A stretch of 64,000 nt of DNA. Origin: Thauera sp. 2A1 (GTDB lineage: Bacteria; Pseudomonadota; Gammaproteobacteria; Burkholderiales; Rhodocyclaceae). The notes under the pieces were generated by a model that saw only the letters and a program-made list of their open reading frames with translations, was not told the origin of the DNA and did not search any database. Both the position numbers and the translations under genes were made by a program. The stretch spans positions 62,001-126,000 of the forward strand of contig NZ_SSXV01000012.1 in assembly GCF_009469595.2 (NCBI RefSeq), written 5' to 3'. The stretch's first letter is position 1, and each line of letters begins with the position of its first letter. Shown piece after piece: positions 21,219 through 28,534 of the stretch.

Positions 21219-21248
21219 TTGACGCCCCCGTCACCAACCCGCTATATT
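21219..21248 (+). promoter_or_regulatory. Promoter of the tRNA-Met gene
   Basis: TTGACG (21219-21224) and TATATT (21243-21248) are separated by 18 bp and lie 13 bp upstream of the tRNA 5' end. Confidence 0.75.
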
Positions 21249-21261
21249 CGCGCGCTCTGTT

Positions 21262-21338
21262 GGTGATGTAGCTCAGACGGTTAGAGCGATGGATTCATAA
21301 CCCATAGGTCGGCGGTTCGATTCCGCCCATCACCACCA
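21262..21338 (+). tRNA. tRNA-Met (anticodon CAT)
   Basis: The 77-nt sequence folds as a cloverleaf with acceptor stem GGTGATG/CATCACC, D-arm GCTC...GAGC, anticodon loop TTCATAA, T-arm GGCGGTTCGATTCCGCC and an encoded CCA. The paired first base and overall sequence fit the elongator tRNA-Met. One pair of the anticodon stem (position 31-39) is A/C instead of A/T. An accessory island begins directly downstream. Confidence 0.95.
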
Positions 21339-21346
21339 ACAAATTC

Positions 21347-21379
21347 AGGGGCTTGCAGCGATGCGAGCCCCTTTTCTTT
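21347..21379 (+). terminator. Rho-independent terminator of tRNA-Met
   Basis: An 11-bp stem AGGGGCTTGCA / TGCGAGCCCCT (one G-U) with loop GCGA at 21347-21372 is followed by TTTTCTTTTT. Confidence 0.92.
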
Positions 21380-21384
21380 TTGGT

Positions 21385-21406
21385 CGGGCTATCACCGGGC
21401 TATCAC
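21385..21406. repeat. Tandem 11-bp repeat just downstream of the tRNA-Met terminator
   Basis: CGGGCTATCAC occurs twice in a row (21385-21395 and 21396-21406). Short repeats of this kind are often found near integrase arms or junctions of tRNA-linked elements, but no integrase gene is present. No copy of the tRNA 3' end was found elsewhere in the window. The stretch up to 21567 holds no convincing gene. Confidence 0.6.
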
Positions 21407-21567
21407 CACGACGGAAAGTGTTAGCCCGCATCGCAGAGCCGACGCGTCCACGCATCGCGGCTCATCTGCGCCCACCGCCTGATCCAAGTAAGCATTCCAG
21501 CGTCGCCCGACCCGCCCGCAAAGCGCTTTTTGTGCTGGAATGGCGGCGCCATACCTTTGGTGCAGCG

Positions 21568-21753
21568 ATGACCAACCCTGAGAACGGCAAACCGAAGATC
21601 TTGGACGTGCCGGCCTTCCTGCGAGATCCGCGACCGTCCGAGCGACTGCGCTGCCCGACGCTGCTTGTGGCATGGCGGCGGACGACGGGCGAGCCCTCGG
21701 TGCCAGAGCGCGAGGCTGGCGCTGCCGACGACTCCAACGAGGATCGAATGTGA
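21568..21753 (+). CDS. Small protein with an FtsZ-tail-like motif (A)
   Basis: This 61-residue frame has no recognised domain. Residues 12-19 read LDVPAFLR, which matches the conserved C-terminal peptide of FtsZ (DIPAFLR-type) that binds FtsA, ZipA, MinC and other division factors. The rest is charged and probably disordered. The stop codon overlaps the GTG start of the next gene (ATGTGA), which carries a second such motif, suggesting a coupled pair. The ribosome site is weak. An upstream in-frame start lies inside the tRNA terminator and was not used. Confidence 0.5.
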   Translation: MTNPENGKPKILDVPAFLRDPRPSERLRCPTLLVAWRRTTGEPSVPEREAGAADDSNEDRM

Positions 21754-21962
21754 TCTCCGCGAGTGACCTGGTGCTGGCCGGGGCGGCGGCGGTCATCGTG
21801 CTCTTCGCCTTGTTTCGACTTCGGAAACGTCGGCGGAAGGTGGAGATCGAGATCCCACCGTTTCTGCGTGGCACGACGGATCCCCGCGACGACGCCGGCA
21901 GCCGCTTCAAGGGAAATTGGACGGAGGTCCATCCATTGCCAAAACGATTCATGGACGACTGA
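21750..21962 (+). CDS. Small membrane protein with an FtsZ-tail-like motif (B)
   Basis: The 70-residue product begins with one transmembrane helix (residues 7-22, LVLAGAAAVIVLFALF), followed by a strongly basic stretch (RLRKRRRK). By the positive-inside rule the C-terminus is cytoplasmic. Residues 34-40 read EIPPFLR, again like the FtsZ C-terminal peptide. A GAGGAT ribosome site precedes the GTG start. It overlaps gene A and ends 4 bp before a Sir2 fragment. No family is recognised. A role in binding FtsZ partners at the membrane is a hypothesis. Confidence 0.55.
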   Translation: MISASDLVLAGAAAVIVLFALFRLRKRRRKVEIEIPPFLRGTTDPRDDAGSRFKGNWTEVHPLPKRFMDD

Positions 21963-21965
21963 TCC

Positions 21966-22256
21966 ATGGCCCGCACGAAGGGCTCTCAAGAGAGTTTCAC
22001 CCAGTTCGCCAACCTGATTGGGCAGGCGGACGGCCTGCCGATCACTGCCAGCGCCGGCCTGGGCGTCGATTTCGGGCTGCCTGATTTTCGCGGCAAGAAG
22101 GGGTTCTGGCGTGCGTACCCGTCTTGGCGTGTGCACGACTACACATCCAAGACATCGCCTGTCCTGATGCGTTCCGAGCGTAACCACGGCTTGCCTCGGG
22201 CTTTCATGCAGGACGCGTCCCTCGAGCATCAGCGCCAATGCAGGGAAAAGACCTAG
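21966..22256 (+). pseudogene. Truncated Sir2-family remnant
   Basis: The first ~55 codons encode the N-terminal NAD-binding part of a Sir2 protein: LIGQADGLPITASAGLGVDF then GLPDFRGKKGFWRAYPSW. The intact Sir2 at 41302-42177 has almost the same stretch (ITAGAGLGVDSGLPDFRG). Here G is replaced by S and S by F at conserved NAD-site positions. Homology stops near codon 55; the remaining ~40 codons are unrelated and the catalytic domain is missing. It starts 4 bp after small gene B, so it may once have been the third gene of that cassette. Confidence 0.8.
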
Positions 22257-22311
22257 ATAAGAAGTACATCCCCGCCCACAACACCCACTTTCCCTATCTG
22301 GAAAGAAGCGG

Positions 22312-22857
22312 TTATGTGGCGTTATCCTCACGGATATGTTGCGTATAAAGCGCGACGAATCCGGTTAGCTCGTGGAATCCAGCGCCTTTTCCCAAAGGGA
22401 TGTTTTGCTTTAGCCATCCCGCGTTTGCCGTCCAGATTCTTTGCCTGGCTACGAAGTGCCGGTCTATATTGGCACCGAACGCCACATCGCACATGCGGCA
22501 AAGCATTTCGGCTGTATACCTTTCCGCTTCGGTACATGATGCGGACAAGTAGGCGTGAAAATACCGGGGCTTCACGCTCCCTTTTTCGACGCGTACCCAT
22601 TCAATGATCTGCAGGGCGAACTCCGGCCTCCAAAGCGTCAGTAACGTCGAAAAATGGAGTTTTTGTCGTTCCATCGGCGACTCGTTGGTTTTCTGAGCGT
22701 GATAGTGCTGGACGGGGCCGTCCAAGAGTGGGCGCAAGCCGCTTTCTGCAGAAACCGTCCACGTAAGCGCCTGACGGAGAGATGGATCGACTCCGTTGTG
22801 CGATGGGACAATGGAGTCGATCCGATGCCAAGTCTCGTCAAGACGGCGCTTCAACAC
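22312..22857 (-). CDS. Hypothetical protein, island-specific
   Basis: The 181-residue product has a natural amino-acid composition and lies in a segment clearly lower in G+C than its surroundings, which suggests recent transfer. It is likely soluble and helical, with a Trp/His-rich character (ALTWTVSAESGLRPLLDG, IIEWVRVEKGSVKPRYFHAY). Two cysteines are near its centre (EMLCRMCDVAFG). I do not recognise a family. The start is GTG with a weak ribosome site. A TATAAT lies about 75 bp upstream. It is transcribed in the same direction as the defence operon but is separated from it by 200 bp. Confidence 0.6.
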   Translation of the reverse strand: MLKRRLDETWHRIDSIVPSHNGVDPSLRQALTWTVSAESGLRPLLDGPVQHYHAQKTNESPMERQKLHFSTLLTLWRPEFALQIIEWVRVEKGSVKPRYFHAYLSASCTEAERYTAEMLCRMCDVAFGANIDRHFVARQRIWTANAGWLKQNIPLGKGAGFHELTGFVALYTQHIREDNAT

Positions 22858-22930
22858 GATCCCGCTGCATCACCGACGATGCATCCCAACAGGGTGCGCT
22901 GTGAACCGCAAAACGAAACCGGACGTTGTG

Positions 22931-22959
22931 ATTATATCAATTTCGTATCCACTCTTCGC
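22931..22959 (-). promoter_or_regulatory. Candidate promoter of the island hypothetical gene
   Basis: On the minus strand a consensus TATAAT (22936-22931) lies in an AT-rich patch. The -35 (TGCGAA, 18 bp away) is poor. The gap 22858-23059 holds nothing else recognisable. Confidence 0.45.
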
Positions 22960-23059
22960 ATTTCCTGACCCATCCGGCGGGCCATATGTGGGTTCAACCT
23001 GACTGCCGAATTGGGCTAGACGGCGCGCTCCCGGGCGTTGATCGTTTCAGAGATCCGGC

Positions 23060-25885
23060 TCAGTCAAATTCCGCGTTCTTGAACCTCAACACGTTGCAGT
23101 TCTCCCTCACGGCACGCTGCAACCCGTCCTCGAAGCCCGCATCGCTCTCTGCGTCGATCTCGATCGAGATCCGCACCTTCACGCCCGGCTTGGCGGTGAA
23201 GTTCAGCACCACCTCGTCGATGATGTCGGCGAACTGCCGCTTCGCCATGACGGGATCGAGGTCGATCGTCCCGAAGAAGTGTGTCCGGAGCGCTGTGGTG
23301 GCGGCGGCTGGGGCCGAGAGAGCGCGCGTGGCGCCGCCCGAGTCGGCAGCCTTTTGCGCACTGGGTGGCGTGCCAAGCGGATAGGTGGCCGCTCCAGCGC
23401 CCGCGGCCTCTTGCGCACGTTCGGCCGCGATGCGCTCAGCCTCGGCCTGTGCGAGCGACGGTTCGATCAGGATCAGCGCGGTGTCCAGAATGGGCGTCGT
23501 CCGCTTCGCGAAGCTGAAGCCCAGGTAGCGACCGTCCTCCTTACCTTGCGCAAAGCCGAAGAAATCCCGGCTCTCCGCACCCGCAGCAAGCGTGTTGTGG
23601 AACACCGCGTCGTCGCGCAGACGTGGCAGGTAAAGCTGCTGACAGGTCTGCTGCCAGACGTTGAGCGCATTGGCCTCGCCCGTGCAGTCCTTCCAGAACC
23701 ACGTCTTCAGCACGTTGTGCAGGTGGATCGGCGCCCACTCGGTGATCAGCAGCTCGTTCTCGCGCAGCACGCGCTCGATCTCCTGGGTCAGGTTCTGCGC
23801 GCCAGAGTTGATCTGGAACGGTTCCCACTGCAGCTCCGAGAGCCCCTTGCCGCGCTCGGCGAACTGGGCCGGCGCCAGCATCCAGCGGTAGCTCTCCTTC
23901 ACCATGCCGCGCAGGGCCTCGTTGGCGTCGTCCAGGCTGCGGCTTGCCTGCCGGGCTTGGTACTGGTCGAGGTTGAGCTTCATCTCCTTGATGTCGGCTA
24001 CGATCGACTGCCAAGCCAGCACCGAGCGCACCTGATCCTTCAGGCGGCTCACGCTATCGGCGTCGGGGGCGAGGAAGATCAGGCGGTTCTGCTTGAAACG
24101 CGGCTGCTCGCCGCGGTGCTTGAGGATCTCGGTGGCGTAGCGGATGGCGGACTGGTCGCCGCTGCGGCTGTAGCCGGCTGTCGGCGGCAGCACCACCAGA
24201 CGCAGCGCCCAGTCGTCGGGAATGTCAGCGCTGGCGGTGAACACATGCACGCCGCCGAACACGCCCTGCGCCAGCGTGCGCTGGACCCGGTCGCGTACCG
24301 CGGGGATCACGTCATCCTTGTCCTGGAATCGCCGTTTGCGGTCTTCCATCTCGCGGCGCAGGTTGGGTCGCGTATCGAACCAGAAGCGATTGTTGCCCGA
24401 GTTGAGGTAATGCAGGCGGTCGTTCAGGCGGCGCAGCGCGTCCTTGAACACGCCGATCTGCTGCCCCGGTTGCACGCATCCCAGCAATACCCGCTCGAGC
24501 TCGATGCCGCGCACCATCTGGCTGGACGTCGTTGGCGCGCTGCCCAAGAAGATCGTCCGCGCGGTGCGACGGCACGCCTGCACGCTGCCCAGGCGAGTAT
24601 CCACGCTCTCCAGTTCGGTGGTCTCCGCGCGCTCGCCGTCGACGTCGCGTTCCAGCACCGGGTCCCAGCCCTGCGGCAGGTAGTAGATCGACTCGTTGCG
24701 GGTGTCGGCGTCGTACAGCGGCAGACTGCCCGGCATGATCAGCAGGTCGCCGTTGTTGTCCTTCCACAGCCGGTGGATGATCTTCGCCATCAGCTTCAGC
24801 ACGCCGCGGGTGCGCTGGAAGTTGTCGAGCGAGGACCAGTCCTCGTAGAGGCGCACGAAGACCTCGGGGTGGATCGGGTAGGCATGCATCAGGCGCTCGA
24901 AGTAGCGCGCCTCCTGGGTCTCGTGCGGCAGGTCGGCAGCGTTGGCAATGTAGTAGTCGGCAAAGGCCCGGCATACCGCCTCGGCCCCCAGCTTGTCGCC
25001 GATGCTCGAGAAAAGCCGACGACGCACGATCTCGAAGGCCTCTTCGGACGACACCGGCTTCCACAGCGCCTGGACCCGCCCGAAGTAATGCGACAGGGCA
25101 GCCAACGCCTTCACGCCGCGCTGGCTGCCGGCTTCCTTGTCGGACTCGGGCAGCGAGGCCAGCAACACCGCCGTCGGCACGGCCTTGAGCGCCTCGGTGA
25201 GCGCCTGCAAGAAGCTCAGGTTGGAATCGAAGGAGCCACCCGACAGCGTCTTGCCTTCCTCGAACTGGCGGATGTAGGCCACCAGTTCGTCGATCAGGAT
25301 CACGCACGGCGCGTAGCGGCCGAGCAGATCCGCCAGCACGCCCTTGCCCGGCGAGGTGCCGGACTCGTCCGCCTCGCGCACCATGGCGTAGCCCTCGGCG
25401 CCACCGAGTTGCCAAGCCAGCTCGCCCCAGAGCGTGTTCACCGCCAGCCCATCGCGCTTCATCGGCTGGTTGGGCGAGAGGCGGATGCCGTCGAGCACCG
25501 CGATGCGCGCCCGCGGCATCTCCACCACGCTGGCCGCGTTCAGGATCGACGGAATGCCGGGCATGTCCGAGGCCGACACTTCGCCTTTGGCAAGGTGATA
25601 CACCGCCAGCATCGTGTGCGTCTTGCCGCCACCGAAGGCGGTCTGCAACTGGATCACCGGATCGCCACCACGCCCGGTCAGGCGATGGACCACCGAGTCG
25701 AGCAGCAGACGCATGCCTTCGGTGATGAAGGTGCGCTGGAAGAACAGCGACGGGTCCTGGTACTCAGCGGTTGCCGTACCCAGATGCACGCGCGACAGGT
25801 CGGCCGCGAACTCGGCCTGCTGGAAGGTGCCCTTGAGCACGTCCTCGTGCGGAACGGCGATCTCACGCCACGGCTTCAGACTCAT
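23060..25885 (-). CDS. DUF499-family ATPase of a putative antiphage system
   Basis: The 941-residue protein has the DUF499 start ([20 protein letters not shown]). A P-loop FGGGKTH is at 84-90 and a Walker B ILIDE around 196-200. A long helical middle region and an Ala-rich linker (about 830-870) precede a C-terminal domain. DUF499 ATPases are regularly encoded with DUF1156 methyltransferases and SNF2-type helicases in defence islands; that trio is the helicase-methylase-ATPase arrangement. It is the last gene of the operon and overlaps the DUF1016 gene by four bases. Its molecular role is unknown; an ATP-driven DNA-handling or effector-control function is inferred. Confidence 0.85.
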   Translation of the reverse strand: MSLKPWREIAVPHEDVLKGTFQQAEFAADLSRVHLGTATAEYQDPSLFFQRTFITEGMRLLLDSVVHRLTGRGGDPVIQLQTAFGGGKTHTMLAVYHLAKGEVSASDMPGIPSILNAASVVEMPRARIAVLDGIRLSPNQPMKRDGLAVNTLWGELAWQLGGAEGYAMVREADESGTSPGKGVLADLLGRYAPCVILIDELVAYIRQFEEGKTLSGGSFDSNLSFLQALTEALKAVPTAVLLASLPESDKEAGSQRGVKALAALSHYFGRVQALWKPVSSEEAFEIVRRRLFSSIGDKLGAEAVCRAFADYYIANAADLPHETQEARYFERLMHAYPIHPEVFVRLYEDWSSLDNFQRTRGVLKLMAKIIHRLWKDNNGDLLIMPGSLPLYDADTRNESIYYLPQGWDPVLERDVDGERAETTELESVDTRLGSVQACRRTARTIFLGSAPTTSSQMVRGIELERVLLGCVQPGQQIGVFKDALRRLNDRLHYLNSGNNRFWFDTRPNLRREMEDRKRRFQDKDDVIPAVRDRVQRTLAQGVFGGVHVFTASADIPDDWALRLVVLPPTAGYSRSGDQSAIRYATEILKHRGEQPRFKQNRLIFLAPDADSVSRLKDQVRSVLAWQSIVADIKEMKLNLDQYQARQASRSLDDANEALRGMVKESYRWMLAPAQFAERGKGLSELQWEPFQINSGAQNLTQEIERVLRENELLITEWAPIHLHNVLKTWFWKDCTGEANALNVWQQTCQQLYLPRLRDDAVFHNTLAAGAESRDFFGFAQGKEDGRYLGFSFAKRTTPILDTALILIEPSLAQAEAERIAAERAQEAAGAGAATYPLGTPPSAQKAADSGGATRALSAPAAATTALRTHFFGTIDLDPVMAKRQFADIIDEVVLNFTAKPGVKVRISIEIDAESDAGFEDGLQRAVRENCNVLRFKNAEFD

Positions 25886-26949
25886 TGCTCTTCTCCATCA
25901 GGTGCGGACACGGGCGGCAGGGCCCCCAGTGCGACCTGTTCGCGCGCCCGCTGCACCGAACGGTGCAACTGCTCGCGCAGCAGTTTCATGTCGGGAATCT
26001 TGTCCAGGTACTCGGCGACCCGGATGTTGGCGCTTCCCAGGTCGAGCAGCTCGACCTGCTCGGTGTCGGCCTGGGCGCACAGGATCAGGCCGATGGGCGA
26101 CTCCTCGCCCGCGGCGCGGTCGTACTTGTCCAGCCAGCGCAGGTACAGCTCCATCTGACCCTTGTGGGCGGGCTGGAACTTCTCCAGCTTCAGCTCCACC
26201 GCCACCAGCCGGCGCAAGTGCCGGTGGTAGAACAACAGGTCGAGGTAGAAGTCGTCACCGCCCACGCTGATGCGTTTCTGGCGGGCGACGAAGGTGAAGC
26301 CCGCGCCCATCTCCAGCAGAAAGCGCTCCATGTCGCGCAGGATGGCGGCCTCCAGGTCGCGCTCACTGTAGCCGTCGGGCAGGCCGAGAAAGTCCAGCAT
26401 GTAGGGGTCGCGGAACACCATGTCGGGCGTCATCTGGCCGCCGGCGCGCAGCTTGACGAGTTCGGTATCGACCAGAGCCTCGGGCTGCTTGGTCAGCGCC
26501 GTGCGCAGGTAGAGCTGGCTGCCGATGCGTTCCCGCAGGGTATGCACGCTCCAGCGCTCGATGCGGCACATCTCGGAGTAGAACTCGCGCTCCAGCGGCT
26601 TTTTCAGCGGCAGGATCTCGATGAAGTGGCTCCAGCTCAGGTGCGGCGATAGCGACGCCACCACCGCCTCGTCCGGGAACACCTCGGCAAATTGCACCAT
26701 GCGGCGCAAGCTGCGCACGCCAAAGCTGCGACCGTACTCGCGGACCAATTGTGTCGACAGCGTCGACACAATCTGCTCGCCGTAGTCCGCACGCCCCTCC
26801 TTCAGAACCTCACGCCGGATACGCAGGCCCACATGCCAGTACAGCATCGTCGCCGCACTATTGGCAGTTTGTGCAACGTGCTGGCGGGCCTGTTCGATCA
26901 GGCCGCGCAGCTCGTTCAGCAAGGAGGCGTCGGTTCTCGGAGCAGTCAT
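25882..26949 (-). CDS. DUF1016/YhcG-family PD-(D/E)XK nuclease
   Basis: The 355-residue protein has the DUF1016 N-terminal helical domain ([35 protein letters not shown]). Its C-terminal nuclease domain carries the active-site pattern [20 protein letters not shown] then AVELKLEKF, that is D...E-L-K. The family is predicted to cleave nucleic acid and is common in mobile and defence islands. It overlaps the DUF499 gene (ATGA) and follows the small nuclease-like gene after 24 bp. Family assignment is secure; its job inside this operon is not known. Confidence 0.9.
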   Translation of the reverse strand: MTAPRTDASLLNELRGLIEQARQHVAQTANSAATMLYWHVGLRIRREVLKEGRADYGEQIVSTLSTQLVREYGRSFGVRSLRRMVQFAEVFPDEAVVASLSPHLSWSHFIEILPLKKPLEREFYSEMCRIERWSVHTLRERIGSQLYLRTALTKQPEALVDTELVKLRAGGQMTPDMVFRDPYMLDFLGLPDGYSERDLEAAILRDMERFLLEMGAGFTFVARQKRISVGGDDFYLDLLFYHRHLRRLVAVELKLEKFQPAHKGQMELYLRWLDKYDRAAGEESPIGLILCAQADTEQVELLDLGSANIRVAEYLDKIPDMKLLREQLHRSVQRAREQVALGALPPVSAPDGEEQ

Positions 26950-26973
26950 CGATTCAGTTCCTACGGCACGGAC

Positions 26974-27486
26974 TCAGGAGACTACCCACGGCAACGTGGC
27001 GGCTGTGCCACTCCGGTCCATCACGATGGGATGCGCATCGATGGCCTTAAGCAGTGTGCGGAGCTTCAGCTGGAGTTTGTCCGGCTCGATCACGCGAGGG
27101 CGTAGTCGACTCCCTTTGACCGGCTGCTCGATGTGACAAACCACCCGCATACGTTGCGCCCTCACCATCCGGCGACCGAATGCGCGCTCAACCGGATCGT
27201 TGGCGCCGACACTCGCCGCAACCAAGCCCGCCAGCGTGTCCCGCACCTTGATCGCCACCTCATCGGCCAGATCCACCGCCTTGGTACGCGGATGCACCCG
27301 ATAGTCCTTCACCTCGATCAGCCACGCGCTGCGATTCAACTCGCACAACAGATCGACCGCCTTGTTGTCCGTGAAGCAGCCCCGCTGGAACTGATTGCGA
27401 TAGAAAGACCAGTCATCGTACTTACTAGCCTCCGCGCCGGGAGCGAAGGTGAAGGTCAACGCGCCTTCCGCAATGGTCGTGCTCAC
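26974..27486 (-). CDS. Small putative PD-(D/E)XK nuclease paired with an AAA ATPase
   Basis: The 170-residue product has no family I recognise. It contains KAVDLLCELNRSAWLIEVKD (residues 42-61), which fits the PD-(D/E)XK pattern with D45, E58 and K60. The GTG start overlaps the stop of the upstream ATPase gene (GTGA), so both are translationally coupled. This suggests a two-component ATPase-nuclease effector, analogous in logic but not in sequence to OLD- or PARIS-type pairs. The nuclease assignment rests on one motif and predicted order of strands, so it is tentative. Confidence 0.6.
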   Translation of the reverse strand: MSTTIAEGALTFTFAPGAEASKYDDWSFYRNQFQRGCFTDNKAVDLLCELNRSAWLIEVKDYRVHPRTKAVDLADEVAIKVRDTLAGLVAASVGANDPVERAFGRRMVRAQRMRVVCHIEQPVKGSRLRPRVIEPDKLQLKLRTLLKAIDAHPIVMDRSGTAATLPWVVS

Positions 27487-28523
27487 GCGCCCTCCCAGTT
27501 CATGAACCGATCCGACTGAGCGAGCTCTTCGTCGAGCATCACCAGGGTCTGGATGTCCTCGACCTGATCGCTTTGCTCCAACGCGACTTCGCCGTCCTTC
27601 GCCGCTAGCGCGAACCACCGCCTGGGTAGCTTCTGGTACTGCTTGTCGCCGAGCAGCATCTCCAGTTCCCGCAGTAGGAACAGCGAATGGCTGGCGACGA
27701 AGACCTGCACCCCGCTGGCAGCGACGGCCACGATGCTGGCCGCGATAATCTTGATCAGCTTCGGATTGAGGTTGGTTTCCGGCTCATCCCAGAACAGATA
27801 ACCCTGCTCCAGCAACGTACCCGTACTGATCAGGCGCGCCAGCATTGCGATCTTGCGCAATCCCTCCGCGACCAGCGGCATTTCCATCCGGCCCTCTCCC
27901 GGCAGTTGAAGGTAGAAGCGCCCACTCGCCGCATCCACCTGCACCTTGCCGCCCATGGCCTGCTCCAGCGGTTCCAGCAGCGCTGCCGCGCGTTTCTCCC
28001 GGGGGCCTTTCAACGACGGATTGCCCAGCAAGGACACGGTGTCCCGCCAGGTCTCCTCGAACTCGAGGTGATAGTTGTCGTACAGCGGTACAAACCACGG
28101 GCACAGGGTCACCAGTTCACGGGTCGGCAGATAGGCCGGCGAGCGCTCAAGCCCCTTGGTCGGACGCTTCTTCAGCTCCACCTGCGACTTGGCGTTCGAT
28201 GCAAAGCCACCAGCCACGCTCAACTGCGAATCGGTCATTCGAACACTGAATCCACAGCGGCCACGCCCCTGCCTCCGCTTCACGAGGCGTCCTAGGCTTT
28301 CGGGCCGAAAGACTCCCACCAGCTTTTCAGCATAGGCCCGCTCAAGTTGCGCGGCACTGAGGTCCTTGGCGTCCGACGGGACCTTAAGCAATGCATACAG
28401 AAGTTTCAGGACGTGCGTCTTTCCGAACCCGTTCTCACCGACGATGACATTCAGTCCAGACGCGAACTCCCACGTCGCGTCTGGTAGCGCGGTGAAATTC
28501 TGGACTTCCAGCGTCTTGATCAT
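27483..28523 (-). CDS. AAA/ABC-type (OLD-like) ATPase
   Basis: The 346-residue protein begins MIKTLEVQNFTALPDATWEF, the typical start of AAA_15/AAA_21 ATPases. Walker A is GENGFGKT at 29-36. A signature-like EGLRKIAML is at 220-228, Walker B YLFWDEPETNLNP around 242-254 (D246, E247), and the switch histidine is in VFVASHSLFLLREL (H279). It lacks a TOPRIM domain, so it is not a full OLD nuclease. The partner nuclease is likely the overlapping downstream gene. It lies 11 bp after the methyltransferase gene in the same operon. Confidence 0.88.
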   Translation of the reverse strand: MIKTLEVQNFTALPDATWEFASGLNVIVGENGFGKTHVLKLLYALLKVPSDAKDLSAAQLERAYAEKLVGVFRPESLGRLVKRRQGRGRCGFSVRMTDSQLSVAGGFASNAKSQVELKKRPTKGLERSPAYLPTRELVTLCPWFVPLYDNYHLEFEETWRDTVSLLGNPSLKGPREKRAAALLEPLEQAMGGKVQVDAASGRFYLQLPGEGRMEMPLVAEGLRKIAMLARLISTGTLLEQGYLFWDEPETNLNPKLIKIIAASIVAVAASGVQVFVASHSLFLLRELEMLLGDKQYQKLPRRWFALAAKDGEVALEQSDQVEDIQTLVMLDEELAQSDRFMNWEGA

Positions 28524-28534
28524 CCCAAGCCTCC

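Noticed and set aside
17824..21222. Very long open frame on the plus strand opposite ybeY, phoH and miaB
   Set aside because: It is a high-GC antisense shadow: its composition is Arg/His/Gln/Leu-rich and low-complexity, and it runs opposite well-conserved genes.
21262..21338. tRNA-Ile2 (lysidine-modified CAT anticodon) or initiator tRNA
   Set aside because: The first pair is a normal G-C Watson-Crick pair (unlike the initiator), and the body of the sequence matches the elongator tRNA-Met of betaproteobacteria rather than tRNA-Ile2.
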